A DNA stretch of 64,000 nucleotides from positions 1,116,001 through 1,180,000 of the forward strand of contig JANATG010000019.1 of the NCBI GenBank assembly GCA_029449235.1. Reading direction: 5' to 3'. This document shows positions 24,601 through 35,736 of this stretch, in pieces. Under the pieces are notes generated by a model that was not told the origin of the DNA, made no database searches, and saw only the letters and a list, made by a program, of their open reading frames with translations. Source of the stretch: Linnemannia schmuckeri (taxonomy: Eukaryota; Mortierellomycota; Mortierellomycetes; Mortierellales; Mortierellaceae). Numbering within the stretch: position 1 is the first letter of the stretch; each line of letters opens with the position of its first letter. Made by a program: the position numbers and the translations under genes.

Positions 24601-25151
24601 GTTGAGCGGTGTTGATCTTGCAGCGCGTTTGGCCATGACGGAGGAGGAGACTGCCAGTACTCCTACTATTGGCGAGACGCTCAAGGAGTTCTATGGTCGC
24701 ACCAGTACGTTACTTTTTGTCCTTTTTTGATTTGAATGTTGTGTTTTTGTGGTGTTCAGCACCCACTAACCTCTCTTTTTTTCCTACTCTTTTTTTTCCT
24801 TCTCTCTTCACCCTTTCTTTTTTCTCGTCTTCTTTCTTTCTTTCTTTCCTTCCTTCCTTCCTTCCTTCCTTCCTTCCTTCCTTCCCTGCAGCGGAGTACT
24901 GGGTACTAAAGGCGTTTGAGGACAGTACTAAGACCGGAAAGGCCCTCCGCCACGACGGGTTCTTGTTGGCCGAGGCGAAATTCAACGAATGGCAACCCAT
25001 CCTGGCACAGATGGCGCAGATGCGTCTTGATGCTGGACTTGACGATGAGGATGATGATGATGCGGCCGGACGGATGGGTGGTAGTGGTAGAGGTGGGGTG
25101 TTGAAGATGGGTGAGGTTTATAATAAGCTTATGTCGAGACATCGTCGCTAG
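21620..25151 (+). CDS. Kelch-repeat protein, KLHDC4/Kel3-like
   Basis: Eight exons: 21620-21634, 21846-21890, 22004-22105, 22222-22271, 22388-22477, 22586-22766, 22889-24704, 24892-25151; 852 aa. The first exon codes only MAKKD. Lysine-rich coiled N-terminus (1-50), then kelch blades with repeated LFxFGGE/VMFGGFYD/ILYGGY/VLFGGVYD motifs (about 85-330) and a late blade (STLFIFGGILE) after an acidic linker. C-terminal of this are an extended Asp/Glu block, a Lys/Glu block and a terminal domain (EYWVLKAFEDS...HDGFLLAEAKF) like DUF4110 (PF13422), found at the end of KLHDC4 and yeast Kel3. This order is diagnostic of the family, whose molecular function is poorly known. The intron before the last exon contains a CTTT/CTTC microsatellite. 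The gene converges with the Rtg2-like gene, 219 nt apart. Confidence 0.9.
24832..24885. repeat. (CTTT)n/(CTTC)n microsatellite in intron
   Basis: About 54 nt of CTTT then CTTC units forming the pyrimidine tract directly before the CTGCAG acceptor of the last kelch-gene exon. Confidence 0.9.
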
Positions 25152-25370
25152 AGGATGTTTTTTTTTTATTTGGTTTGATAAATAATTTTCGCGTTTGGTT
25201 TTTTTTTCGCATTATAACGTATGCGTCTGTGTTGGCTATTGAAAAAGAAGGATGCTATTTTTTTTATTTATTTTCTTTTTCTTTTCGTGATTGCTGCTGT
25301 TGCTGCTGTTGTTGCTGTTGCCAATGGCTATGTAAATATCTGAAAAGTATGACAAAACAAGAAGGGAAAG

Positions 25371-27893
25371 TTATGAGTGCTGGACAGATTTACCTTTTTT
25401 AAGGTGATTGTCCTCCTCATGCCCAGCAGGCGACGAGTGAGACCCAACAAATCCATGGGTTTTGGCAGCAGCTTCCGCAAGAGCCTTGACCGCATCATGG
25501 ACATGAGGCGCCTCCAACAGTGGATGTCCCTTGTCGACACGAACCGCGACTTGCCCATGAACATGTTGTCCCTCGGGCGACAGACCACGGTTCAAGATCA
25601 CGACTCCTTGGTTCAAATCTCGTTGTCTCTCGTCAAGAGAGCCGATAGTGGACCGGTCTTCTTCACCGACACGCGTCCTGTCCGCATCCCTATGTCTTTC
25701 GCCGGTACGATGTTCTTCAGCACCGTTGTCGATGGTAGGTGGAGTATGGTGTTCGAACGAAACACGTCCAGTACCATGCTTCGAATGCCCACCCCCAGCG
25801 CCCAACAACAACGTCGCCAGCCCCGGCAAGGGGGAACACAACCCTGCAAGGGCCAAGATCTTGCCTAGGTACTTGGCAGCTTGACGCGCAATCTTGCCAC
25901 CTGGCATCAGTTTTTTGATCGCATTGCCCGATTCGGGGTCAGCGAGATCTCCCTCGTGGCGTTCGGAGAGGACGGTTGCAAGAATGGCACGGTCGTTGTG
26001 AGTGAGGCCGTAGCAGTTGGCGAGTGGGCCTCCAGGGAGGAAGAGTTGCCAGGCGGCGGTGGAGCGGGCTTCCTTGGGAAGTTGGTTGTAGCAGTTCATG
26101 ACCAAGACTAACAAAGGGATCAGACGAGGGAGGCTCTCGATAAAGATCGGCAGTCCTTCTGCATCCTTGTCCGAGACGTCCGCCGCGTGCGCAGAACCAG
26201 TCATGGGAGGGAGGAGGCAGCAGTTGGCGAAATCTGGAGGCAACGCCGACGAGACAAACGACGACAAGGTGTGTAAATCCGAATCGTGCAAGGCGGGCTG
26301 TCCACCTCCAAATTTCCGGACAAAGTTCTGAACAGTCTCAAAGGCCGGGTCCTTGTTCTGGGTCGCGGGTGGCAACATCCCAAAGCACCCACCTTGACGA
26401 ACACCGCCCTCGGAGAATAAGACATCCTTGATCGGGATTACTTCCATAACCGCCGCCATGAGGGTCGCACAGGCAGGGATCAATTTGGCACGACGCTTCG
26501 AGACGCGGAAGCAAGTCTGGACTTCCTCGGGAGCGAGGTTACGGTACTCGTGGACAATCTTGGACAGCTCCTTTCCTGAGGCCATGTATCCGTTAATGAT
26601 CGGGATCGGGTACCGGGATCCGTCCTGGGACTTCTTCATCTTGCGCGCCATCAGCAGGTAACCCAACGCACGGAACCCTCCACCAGATAAGTACATCCTA
26701 TATCCACCCTCTCGCTCGTTATGCTCTCGGATCGCAGGCGCGACATTAATGGCCTCGAGACCATGCTTGAACGCCAACACCATCTCGTCAAAGATCGCTT
26801 GTCGCGCAACCTGATCCGACCCACAGGCATTCAACCTTTTTGACAAGGCAGCGGCACCATAAGGCCATGACTGAGCATTTGGAGAACTCTCTCCTTGTCC
26901 ATCACCAGGCCCACGAATAATGTAGTTCAACTGCACGGACCCTCCTCCTAAATCCATAAATAGACCCTGCACCGTATGATACGAGGCCATGACACCCAAC
27001 GCACCAATATTGGCCTCCTGAGCCTTGGACAACAACTCGACCGACCAACCCGTCGCAGCCTTAATCCGAGCCTGGAACTCTTCAGAGTTGGGGGCCGTAC
27101 GAGTCGCCTCGGTAGCGATCACTCGGACAGTTTCGACATTGGCCTGGTGGCAGAGGGCCTGCCAGCGTTCAAAGGTCCGAACGACCTCGTCAATGACTTT
27201 CTCGCTGATCGGTTGACGCTCAGAGGAGGTTTTGGACGGGGACGTACGGCTGGGTTTGAGGGTTGCGCCAGAAATGGTGATATCGTGGTCGAACTCTCCA
27301 CTGGCGACGAGGGTCTTTCTCAGATCGGCCTTGTTGAGAGCTCCGGCAGCAATAGCGTCGTCATCCAACAGATCCTCCATATCCTCCTCTCGATGATAAT
27401 CCTCCTCCTCTTCACCATCAGCCTTGTCCATGACAGCAATGGTCGCAGCGTTGGAGACAGAAGGCGTGACAGCCGTCCCACTCGACGAAAATCGGTTCAG
27501 CTGAGGCGAGGACCCACCATTCTTTTTCCCATTCGTGGCGCGTGGTGCTGAGGTAGCCCCCCCTGAGGCAGCAAACGTGACAAGGTCCAGGTCATCCGAC
27601 TCGTCCGGCGAAGAAAACTGAGCCTCAAACAAAGAAATAGGAGCGCGTTCCTCGTAAAGAACAGGGAGATGTCGATCCAGAGAAGCAATGATCCCAAACC
27701 GGATCCCGTTACTACCCATGTCGACGATGGCCAAGGGGGCGCGGATACCGGAAGTGATATTGTTGCCGGTGCCACCGAGGAAGGAAGAGGAGTCATTGGT
27801 GGAGGGTGCGCGGTTGGAGGGGTTGTTGGAGGTTGGAGGGGTGACGAAGAGGCCCCTGAGAGAGTCGAAGCAGCCTGGTGCTGGAGGTGGCAT
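25371..27893 (-). CDS. Ppx/GppA-family protein, Rtg2-like (retrograde signalling)
   Basis: Single-exon 840-aa protein. The start is the ATG at 27893 (MPPPAPGCFDSLRGL); the open frame extends upstream, but as low-complexity leader. Motifs of the actin-like Ppx/GppA phosphatase fold are clear: AIVDMGSNGIRFGI (about 55-68, phosphate 1), a VETVRVIATEATRTA block, and FMDLGGGSVQLNYI (phosphate 2). Between phosphate 1 and the next core block lies an insertion of over 100 aa rich in Ser/Gly and acidic residues (EEEEDYHREEDMEDLLDD). A His/Glu-rich tail of about 130 aa ends the protein. Yeast Rtg2 is a cytosolic sensor of mitochondrial dysfunction and carries ATP-binding motifs of this type; Rtg2 orthology is inferred from size and LPVLYEERAPISLF-type blocks. 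A bacterial-type exopolyphosphatase activity cannot be excluded. Confidence 0.85.
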   Translation of the reverse strand: MPPPAPGCFDSLRGLFVTPPTSNNPSNRAPSTNDSSSFLGGTGNNITSGIRAPLAIVDMGSNGIRFGIIASLDRHLPVLYEERAPISLFEAQFSSPDESDDLDLVTFAASGGATSAPRATNGKKNGGSSPQLNRFSSSGTAVTPSVSNAATIAVMDKADGEEEEDYHREEDMEDLLDDDAIAAGALNKADLRKTLVASGEFDHDITISGATLKPSRTSPSKTSSERQPISEKVIDEVVRTFERWQALCHQANVETVRVIATEATRTAPNSEEFQARIKAATGWSVELLSKAQEANIGALGVMASYHTVQGLFMDLGGGSVQLNYIIRGPGDGQGESSPNAQSWPYGAAALSKRLNACGSDQVARQAIFDEMVLAFKHGLEAINVAPAIREHNEREGGYRMYLSGGGFRALGYLLMARKMKKSQDGSRYPIPIINGYMASGKELSKIVHEYRNLAPEEVQTCFRVSKRRAKLIPACATLMAAVMEVIPIKDVLFSEGGVRQGGCFGMLPPATQNKDPAFETVQNFVRKFGGGQPALHDSDLHTLSSFVSSALPPDFANCCLLPPMTGSAHAADVSDKDAEGLPIFIESLPRLIPLLVLVMNCYNQLPKEARSTAAWQLFLPGGPLANCYGLTHNDRAILATVLSERHEGDLADPESGNAIKKLMPGGKIARQAAKYLGKILALAGLCSPLPGLATLLLGAGGGHSKHGTGRVSFEHHTPPTIDNGAEEHRTGERHRDADRTRVGEEDRSTIGSLDERQRDLNQGVVILNRGLSPEGQHVHGQVAVRVDKGHPLLEAPHVHDAVKALAEAAAKTHGFVGSHSSPAGHEEDNHLKKGKSVQHS

Positions 27894-28428
27894 CTTTGCT
27901 GCTGGTGTTGATTTGGTGCGAAGGGTATGTGCGTGTGAGAGGAAGAGAATAGAGTATGGAAAGACAAAAAAGTGAAGCAAAGAAGTAAAGAAAGACAAAG
28001 GTACTGAGCGTGTGAGAAAAAAAGAACAAAAAAGAAAAAGAAAAAAAGAAAGGAGGAAGAGGGTATGCTTGTCGCCTGATTGACGAATGACGAGACGGAC
28101 AGAGAGAGTAAAGTTAAAAGGGAAGAAGAGTGGAGAGGAGATTGAATGGATGAAATGAACAAGAAATGCGATGCTTCTGTTCCCAATGCGGGAAGAGAGG
28201 GCGTAAGGTTAGAAAGAAGGAGAGAAAGGGGAATGAAGAGGAGAGAAAGGAAGAAAAAGGAACAAGGTAAGGAATCAGCTGAAGGAGAATGAAAAAAAGT
28301 TAGAAAAAAAGAAAAAAGTAAAAAAAAAAAAACGAAAAAAAAGAAAAAAGAACGAAAGTCAAGAAAAGGAGAAGAGAAACAGTAGAGGACTGCATAGCAA
28401 CAAAGGCGAGATAAAAAAAAAAATTCAC

Positions 28429-28731
28429 TCACTTGTCTCTCTGATTATCCTCCGCTGATTTCACTTTTTCGTCGTGTTTCGTTTCCTTTTGGCTTTTGAC
28501 TTTTTGCTCACACGACTCGAACGAAAAGATTGATCGCATAAGCGGGAAGCGGGGGATGGATAAAGGGTCATCCTGCAGATGTCCATGCATGCATACCGGC
28601 AAGGTCGCAACAAAGTGCAACCCTGACCCTGACAAATAAGGCATAAACCACTGTTTATCCCATCCATTCTCACGCTCTCCCGCTACCACTCCCTCTCTCT
28701 TCCTCTCGTACTTCTGATCACCCGTCGCCAT
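28429..28731 (-). CDS. Possible small protein or upstream exon of the Rtg2-like gene
   Basis: 100-codon ATG frame (MATGDQKYERKREGVV...) in a good start context (AAGATGGCG), charged at both ends. The last codons read AAGTGAGT, a perfect splice donor, so this may instead be a 5' leader exon of the Rtg2-like transcript starting at 27893. No domain recognised. The intervening 28000-28428 is A-rich on the plus strand and has no coding support. Confidence 0.3.
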   Translation of the reverse strand: MATGDQKYERKREGVVAGERENGWDKQWFMPYLSGSGLHFVATLPVCMHGHLQDDPLSIPRFPLMRSIFSFESCEQKVKSQKETKHDEKVKSAEDNQRDK

Positions 28732-28995
28732 CTTATTTTTCGATCTTTGTTCTTTATCTCTTCACCTCGAAACTCTCGGTAACCGCCATCTTAGATGCTA
28801 ATCCACGAAATAAAAAAAATAAAATAATAAAATAAAAAAGGTCGTAGGGTGAAAAAGAGAAAAAGTGCTTCATAGGTTTTATTTTTTTTTGTACGAAGAC
28901 CTACACAAGTTTAATATCAGACTCACGTGAGTCAATAAATAACATTTTGTTAATATTGCTGATATATATTTACTATAGAAATTCAATGGTCATCA

Positions 28996-29002
28996 GCGAC
29001 CT

Positions 29003-29043
<41 letters not shown>

Positions 29044-29068
29044 GTGTGTTCAATCCACACAGGTCGCA
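28996..29068 (+). tRNA. tRNA-Phe (GAA), intronless
   Basis: 73-nt cloverleaf: acceptor GCGACCT/AGGTCGC with discriminator A, D-arm TAGCTCAGTTGGGAGAGC, anticodon arm CAGACTGAAGATCTG with GAA anticodon, T-arm GTGTGTTCAATCCACAC. A T5 run follows directly (ATTCTTTTTAT), fitting RNA polymerase III termination. Confidence 0.97.
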
Positions 29069-29654
29069 TTCTTTTTATCCTTTGCAGCTGAAGAGGGACG
29101 TTTTTTTTAGCACCGCGTTGATGTTTTTTTTTGATCGTCCACAGTATTCTCTTCATTTGCATTTATTCATTGAAGGTGGTCAGCGCAACCTTTTATCTCA
29201 TTCGATCCGTTCGTATGATGAATCAAGACGCGTCAACTAATACTAGAATACGCAAGCCGTCATGTAACCGTGCCTGAGAGGATAACAGTGGTACGTGTGC
29301 GGTAACTCGATAAATCAGCAATGAAGAATAATTCTCAAGAGCACGCACACGATCAATCCAAGGAAATAGTCGAATGACTCGCATTGTCCAAAAGAAAGAA
29401 GGGGGAGAAGAAAGGAGTGCTGACTATGACAAATAAACAAGCGACAAAAGGCGTGATTTTTGCTGGCATTTGTATCATCGTTCTTTTACAGGTTTTACAG
29501 GTTGAAAAGAAAAGGGGTCAATAACAGTAGCTAGGATTTCTGGCACATGAAAAAGGACAACAATGCGCATTGACCAGCTGACTGGAATGTCTGTACTTCT
29601 TTGTTGATAACAACAGCATATCAGGAGAGCATGGGCTATGCACTGAGGTTTCAC

Positions 29655-29655
<1 letters not shown>

Positions 29656-29696
<41 letters not shown>
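29656..29696. repeat. 41-nt poly-A tract
   Basis: Uninterrupted A run in intergenic DNA, followed by GAGAGAG. No recognised element attached. Confidence 0.9.
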
Positions 29697-29699
<3 letters not shown>

Positions 29700-30515
29700 A
29701 GAGAAGAATGAGAAGAATGATTACAAGAGCATAGACTGAGATACAGCAGCGTTGAAAATGCATGCAAGGAAAGAGAGAAGTGGTGTGAGGGATATAGCAA
29801 TCCTAAATTCAGAAAAATGGAGAATAGTCAAGTGGAGATACTCAGACCAGATACAAAGGTCACAGGCGAGGCTAAAGGAAAGAGACAACCGCATGGAAAC
29901 GAAGGGTAGGCAAAGGGTAGTGAAAAAAAGGCAAGGTGGGCTGTTGTATTTGAGAAAAAGGACCAATGAAGACGAAGGTAAAGAAAAAAAATATGAAGGA
30001 TGTGGTAAGTCATGGTGAGTAGCCCCTACATACCCACGCCAAAAAAATCAAAGTCGTTTTCGAGGTACGTATGGAATGGGATGTGAGCTGTCCGTGCAGC
30101 AAAAAAAATAAGCGACCGCATGCGTGGATGTGGATTGCAAAAAAAAATGTGCACGCTGATATTGAACCCGTGGATTTTGAAGGGAAATGAGGGAGTCGAG
30201 AGAGAAGCATGCTTAGAGTGGATGTCCGTTGGCCATAATACGTTCAAATTTGCGTCACTAAAAAAAGGAAGGAGTAAAAGAGGGTAAAACGTGTTGGACA
30301 AAGCACCATTGTTGATTTGATTTCAGGTACACGTTTTTTCTCTTTACAAACTGGATATATCATGACAAGAAAGATTCACAAGTGGAACCTTTTTTCTTTG
30401 TTCTGAATCAATACCTTTGTCGTGTACCTTTCATCATTCTACCTTATCTGAACAAAGAATGTCGATCCTTTCAATGCTTTTGTGAAGCTGTTCGTGACAC
30501 TCACTCATCCACAAC

Positions 30516-30550
30516 TATAAAAGCATAGGGAAACAAAAAGAGCTATAAAA
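30516..30550 (+). promoter_or_regulatory. TATA boxes ahead of the F-box relic
   Basis: TATAAAAG at 30516-30523 and TATAAAA at 30544-30550, 145-180 nt upstream of the ATG at 30696. Their survival suggests the relic may still be transcribed. Confidence 0.5.
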
Positions 30551-30695
30551 TGCAACAACGACCGCTCCTCATTTGCCTCATTCTTTCTTCAAATATCTCT
30601 TTTTCGTCACACTTCACAAGCCGCTACACTCCCATTCACTCTTCATCTCAACTTCATTCGACTTTCGTCTCATCCTTTTCCTTTCACTAATTACC

Positions 30696-32151
30696 ATGCG
30701 GAATAATCAAGTCTCGTTGCTGCCCACAAAACTCCTCGTAATCGAAATCCCCGAAGTTTTATCCATCATAGGAAATCGTTCCACTTTACAGTGGATATGT
30801 CCAAGCTACGGTGGTACGACGGAAAAGTAAATTTCGACAGCCTCATCGCGTGCATGCGAGTCTCTTGCCTGTGGAACAGTATCTTAAAGAAGATACTTTG
30901 ATCCACCTCTGGGGTTCTGGACTTCTGCAAATTTTCACGCGAAGTAACAAAAGCCAACAGAGATTACATCCTATACATGCATGTAGACACGCTCGACCTT
31001 ACCAGACTTGATTGCACTCGACTTGGCGAACTGCATCTGTACAAGAACCCCCAAGATGAAACCTATAACATCGACTTGAAACGGCAGCCACTGAAGTCAA
31101 ACCCCAAACTGAAGGACTTGCTACTGTCTGGTTTCGAGCGAGGGAAGCTGGAGGCAGAGCACTTTGCTAAGCTAGAACGAGTTCAGAAGCTGCAGCTTAA
31201 TCGATGGAGTAACAATGAAGAGCCCGCCCTTGGCCTTCTCCAACTCATGGCGAAAACTTACAAGCTCTGGAGCTCTGCAATGTGGATGACTTTGGACCAA
31301 CTTGTCATCCAACAAGGCGAAAAAGTCATCTAATATCAGCAAGCAAGACATTCCTATGATATTGTCACAGCTTGCGGAGATTAAAGTAGATATTCCTGGT
31401 TGGGTCTTGGGTCAACGAGCATTTCTCCCTACAGGGGCCCTTCAGGGCATCGTTGAATCCTCCCCCAGACTCAAGCGACTGATTTTGAAAGTATCGAACG
31501 ATTACAGCGACCGCGACTTTGCCGATCTTGCCACTTGCCCCCGCAACCCCTGTCCCTTGTTCCAGCAGATCGAGATAGACCGCAGTTACCGTCGAAATGA
31601 ATCACTCGCAGCCGCAAATCTCATTCGAAAGCCATCCGCAGCAGGATTAATCGAATTAGTTGTCCATAAAGTGCCATGGAGCAATGACTTGATTTCGGCC
31701 GTCATCTCCCAGTGCAGAACCCTCAAGGAGCTGACAATCACATAGGACAGCCATGAAAATGACACGAACCCCGCCCACATGGTGCTTCAACTCCATGTCC
31801 AATGCCACCGCCTTAAGAAGTTCAAGATTTCGGATGTTGCTCAAAATTGCCAAAAGATCCCGGATGTATGGCAAAACCAGAAATGGAGTTGTTTGGAGCT
31901 CAAGAGACTTGAGTTTGATTTCTTTCATTGCGAAGATGGAAAAATCAAGACTGAGGCATTGTCGAAGACCTGGAACGCTAACTCGTCCTCGACCTGGCGC
32001 CTACTTAATGGAGAAAAGCCTCATTATGTCGCCTCAAACTTTTTAGAGAATATGTAAGATGCTGGTAAAGCTGGACTATCCCACCACGTTGACCTATGAG
32101 GCTTAGACGTTTGTCCGACCCAACTCTGCTCTCAACTATCCACCCGTCTGA
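30696..32151 (+). pseudogene. F-box/LRR protein relic (multiple frameshifts)
   Basis: Paralogue of the intact F-box/LRR gene at 45501-47045, recognisable along its whole length but in changing frames. Matching blocks: EVLSIIG at the start; then, after a one-base loss, SLIACMRVSCLWNSILKKILW (intact gene: LLSFMQVSRLWHKVFHPILW); then KLKDLLLSGF, KLERVQKLQLNRWSN; then, after another shift, NLQALELCNVDDF with a TGA; then RLKRLILKVSNDYSD, CPLFQQIEI, GLIELVVHKVPWSNDLIS; then RLKKFKISDVAQNC; finally TLTYEA-TAG-TFVRP where the intact gene has TLTYNYQTLVRP. At least three frameshifts and two internal stops make it non-functional. It sits at the mirror position of the intact gene relative to the inverted repeat. 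Confidence 0.85.
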
Positions 32152-32398
32152 TTTATCTACCTCACATTCAGTACTCAATTTTTCACAATAAAAAAATCCT
32201 ATATACATATCATTTCCGTGCATGATTTCTTTTTTGCCTGAATCCCATTTCCTTCGCATGCAGATGTATATAGAATAGAAAAGTCGCCTTCTCTATATGC
32301 AAGCCTTACTTTTATTTTGAAAATGCTAAACAATTAATAATTTCAGAGACGGTATGGATAGCACTGAGTCAACACATTTGAGCATCGAATCTGCAACT

Positions 32399-34268
32399 TC
32401 AGACTACAGTGGTCGATTGCTCATTTTCGTTGACGGCAAGGACAGAGGCCGTCTTTTCTTGAGGTGCCTTGACAGACAAGCTGGGCTGAGGGCCTGGTCG
32501 GAAGGTGCCCTTGTCCTCTGCAGGAGGCAAGAATGCGACCTGAGGGCGATGGCAGTATTGCTGAGACTCCATTTTCCGCATGAGCCATGTTGGGACTCGC
32601 TTGATGATGGTGCGAGTGATCTTTGAAGATAATGACTTTTTGCATATACGAAAAAATATAAGAAAAAAGTGAGAAAGCGGAAAAAATGGGCCTCGGCATC
32701 GATAGCAAAGGAAAAAAAAAATACAAAAATGGGAGAGATGAAAAAATAATGCATATTTGATGGTTACCTGTCCGACCATGTTGCGCATCAACTTGCTGTA
32801 TTCGAATGCAGCTTCAACCCATCCAATTCGTTCGTCCTGGTACTCCTTGAAAGCAGCTTCGATCTCGCTAGCAATGGGATGGAACGGAAGACCATTGATG
32901 CGATTTGCTAGTGCGATGGCATCGTGCATTGCATTCGATGCGCCAGCGCCACCAGAGGGACTCATCTAAAAAGAAAATAAGAGAAATGTAATGTAGGCTT
33001 GGTGAGTATTTGGATGACCCGTGCGGGTTTTACTCCTTGACTCCTGTTCAACAATATATTCCTACCTTGTGGCATGCTGCCCAAAGAAAAATAATAAATG
33101 AAAAAGTGGTTAGTCAGTGTAATTGCACGTAAACAGACGCTTTTTTTTAAATAGCTCGCTTGTCTTGCTAATGTCATGTCATCTTACCATCACCGAGGAG
33201 AACGGTACGGCAGTTGTACCAAGTCTTGAAGACTTTCTCTTCCAACATGACCTTGGAAATAAGATCCTTGTCAGACCATGCGAACATGTCTCCCAGAGTC
33301 AGTTTCTTGTCACCTCCGCTGACAATAGGGAAATCCTTGACCTCCTCACACATTGCCATCGCAGCCTCAGGTCCCCACTCTGAATTGCGGAATGCATCAT
33401 TATCTCTGGTTGTTTTTTCGTCTAGGTAGAGCACAGCATCCCAACATACGGTGTTTTGGGCGGTCGTGAATGTATCCCACTGAAAAAAGGATACAAGTGT
33501 GATACAAAACAGTTAGAGTCAAAAAAACAACACGTATAAAAAAGTCGCGTGTTAACATTTGCACAGAAGTCAGACAGCTCCGCAATTTCACACTTACAGA
33601 GTACATCTTGTCTGCGCCTAGAACACGATTGAACACAGAGTTGTCTTTTCCAAGGGCTGGGAACTCTTCGGGGGTAAGAGGACGAGTTTGACCAAGAATA
33701 CAGACAGTGCTGAAGGGGAGAGGAAGACCGTCAGATGCGGGTAACTTGTTTGCCTTCTTCAACTTTGCATAGAGGTTCTGACGAACAGCACTGTAGGCGC
33801 CATCAGCTCCGACGAGAATGTCTCCCTCAGCCTCGGTTCCGTCGCTGAAGCGAAGGAGGACCCCGTTGCCGCCTTGGTCCATGGTCAGGACCTTTTTGTT
33901 CATATGGACACGCTCTGCAGGAATCTGTCGCAGGAGGAGATCATACAACTGAGGGCGAGTGACAATGTATCCCTTGGCGCCAAATCTAACAAGTGGAAGC
34001 CGAAGAACTGTCAGTTATTTTCTTTCATTCTCTAAAGAACATTTCTTTTGATAGCGCCACTGTTGTTCACATAAAAATAAACCTTGTGTTGTACTTACTC
34101 CTCTTCGTGTCCTGCAAAACCCAGTTTGAAGGCAAGTTTCCCCTCCTCGGTGCACAAGTCCATCTCAGGGAGGTACTTGCTAATAGAGAGAAACTCGTCG
34201 TAGATGCCACACTGCTTGAACAGAGGAGCGGTGGTGCTGTTGAAGTACATTGCCGACCCTAAGCGATC

Positions 34269-34311
<43 letters not shown>

Positions 34312-34576
34312 AGAGGTAAGTCTACCTACTGAAACCCCTTCCGAAGACAACTCATATCATCGGTACCGGTCAAAAGAACGATCGGCGAAGGCACACTTTA
34401 CCAAGAGGCTTGACTACAGTGGCACGCTCGTAGATCTCAAAGGGAATGCCGGCCTTGTGCAGAAGCATTCCCAGAGTCAGACCTCCAAGACCGGCTCCAA
34501 CGATAAGGACCTTGGGACGCTTTGCGTACATAATCGAGCGGTCGTGCTTGAACGTGACAGTGGGGTTGATCTCCAT
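32399..34576 (-). CDS. FAD-dependent monooxygenase, left copy
   Basis: Seven-exon group A flavoprotein monooxygenase of 486 aa, mirror image of the gene at 43218-45392. N-terminal FAD-binding GAGLGGL (about 27-33), mid-domain GDILVGADGAYSAVR, and a third FAD motif GDGACHKMSPSGGAGASNAMHDA, split by an 11-nt micro-exon. Such enzymes hydroxylate or epoxidise small molecules with NAD(P)H and O2; the substrate is unknown. The copy appears intact. It differs from the right copy at about three residues, all near the C-terminus (EYSKL versus ESSKM; PTW versus PAW). Intron 6 (32636-32767) is about half dissimilar to its counterpart. The start is the ATG at 34576; upstream are a short uORF and a long polypyrimidine leader. 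Confidence 0.88.
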
Positions 34577-35736
34577 GTTGTTGTTCTGAGGTGTGATGTC
34601 GCGATGTCGGAATGTGCGATGAGGGTTGGGAGGGGAAGATGGGGAGATGAAGAAAAAAAAAAAAGAGAAGAGATGGGGAAGAAGGGAGGAGAAAATGTAG
34701 ATGAGCAAACGAGAGATGCCCAAAAGAAAAACAGAGATGAGGAGCGTCGAAGCGTGCAAAAAAAAAAAAAAAAAAAAAATGGCTCACCATTTGTTGTTGT
34801 TTTGTGGAACCATGATACCTTGTGTCTTGCAGAAACAACGGGAGAGAGCGGTTGTGTGAGTGTAGAAGAGAGAGAAAGGAAGGGATATAGGAATCGCCGA
34901 ACAGAACGGGACGAGAGAAGGCATAGGACCGAGCAATGGAGGTACACTTTTATGCATGTGTCCTTAGTTCATCAAAGGAACAAGGGGATGCAAGCATGCG
35001 ACGTTTCACTCGAACTAACTCCTTGCTTTAAGTGATGCCATTACATTTTTCCCATGAGTGGATTGACACCCACCCATAGAATGCTGATCAACGCCTGCAT
35101 TGAAGTAGGCATCGGGTTGTGTTTGTGCTCTCAACATGGGTTTTCTGTTCCGTTCAATTCGACTGCTCTCATTTTTCCATCGTTTACAACGTTGACCTCT
35201 ACCGAGCCAAGGAAAAAACGGGAAACATAAACATATAGACAAACAGGCAGTGGCGATGGGAGTGAGCAAGGAGCAGGGACACACCGCAATACGGGAGAAA
35301 CAATAGTCGATACAAGAAAAAGATGCTGAGGGCGAAAAAGAAAATTGAGGGTGGAAGGAGGAATAAGAGACAGGAGTGGTTAACATGAGATGAACGCGAA
35401 TCCGAATGTGGCGAAGACTGGAGCAAAAGCTATGACGGATAACATCAACGGTGAGAGGTGTAAACACTGATATCTTCTTGCATGTTTTATCGTTCTTCTT
35501 TTTCCTTTATATGGTGTCCACTAGAACCACCATGATACATCTATTTGCATTAGCTCTTTCATTGTTGCGCAACAAAAAAAATGTCCGTCAAAGATAGGTT
35601 GAATAATGCTTTATTACCAGCGACCACCAAAATTATTTGTTTCCATTGCGTACTGTCATCTTCACCCTGTACTCTCTATCTCTCTCTCTTTCTCCTTCAA
35701 TCAGTGGGAATAAAAAGACAAAAGAAAAATACTTTT
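34577..35736. other. Left-arm upstream region of the monooxygenase
   Basis: Promoter and leader of the minus-strand monooxygenase: CATAAAAG TATA-like element near 34949-34956, a 10-codon uORF (34784-34813) ending next to a GTGAGC donor-like site, and A/T homopolymers. A minus-strand 150-codon frame (35015-35467) has no ATG start and no homology support. Confidence 0.45.

Larger units (their letters stand above)
29069..30695. other. Intergenic, no gene seen
   Basis: No supported coding sequence. Contains a 41-nt A tract at 29656-29696 and, at the right end, the promoter of the F-box relic. Confidence 0.5.

Noticed and set aside
24186..24605. Arg/Lys- or Ser-rich frames opposite or out of phase with the kelch gene acidic/basic tail
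   Set aside because: Shadow frames of simple codon repeats (GAC/GAG/AAG).
27894..27998. 35-residue N-terminal extension of the Rtg2-like frame (and the overlapping hydrophobic frame to 28432)
   Set aside because: Translated T/C-rich leader; the ATG at 27893 starts a typical N-terminus.
34250..35035. 261-codon plus-strand frame with Lys runs, antisense to the left monooxygenase
   Set aside because: Its start is a translated A tract, the matching frame in the right arm breaks where the tract differs by one base, and the opposite strand is a spliced, motif-bearing gene.
35015..35467. 150-codon frame present in both arms (also 42328-42780)
   Set aside because: No ATG start, no domain; conserved between arms only because the arms are identical.
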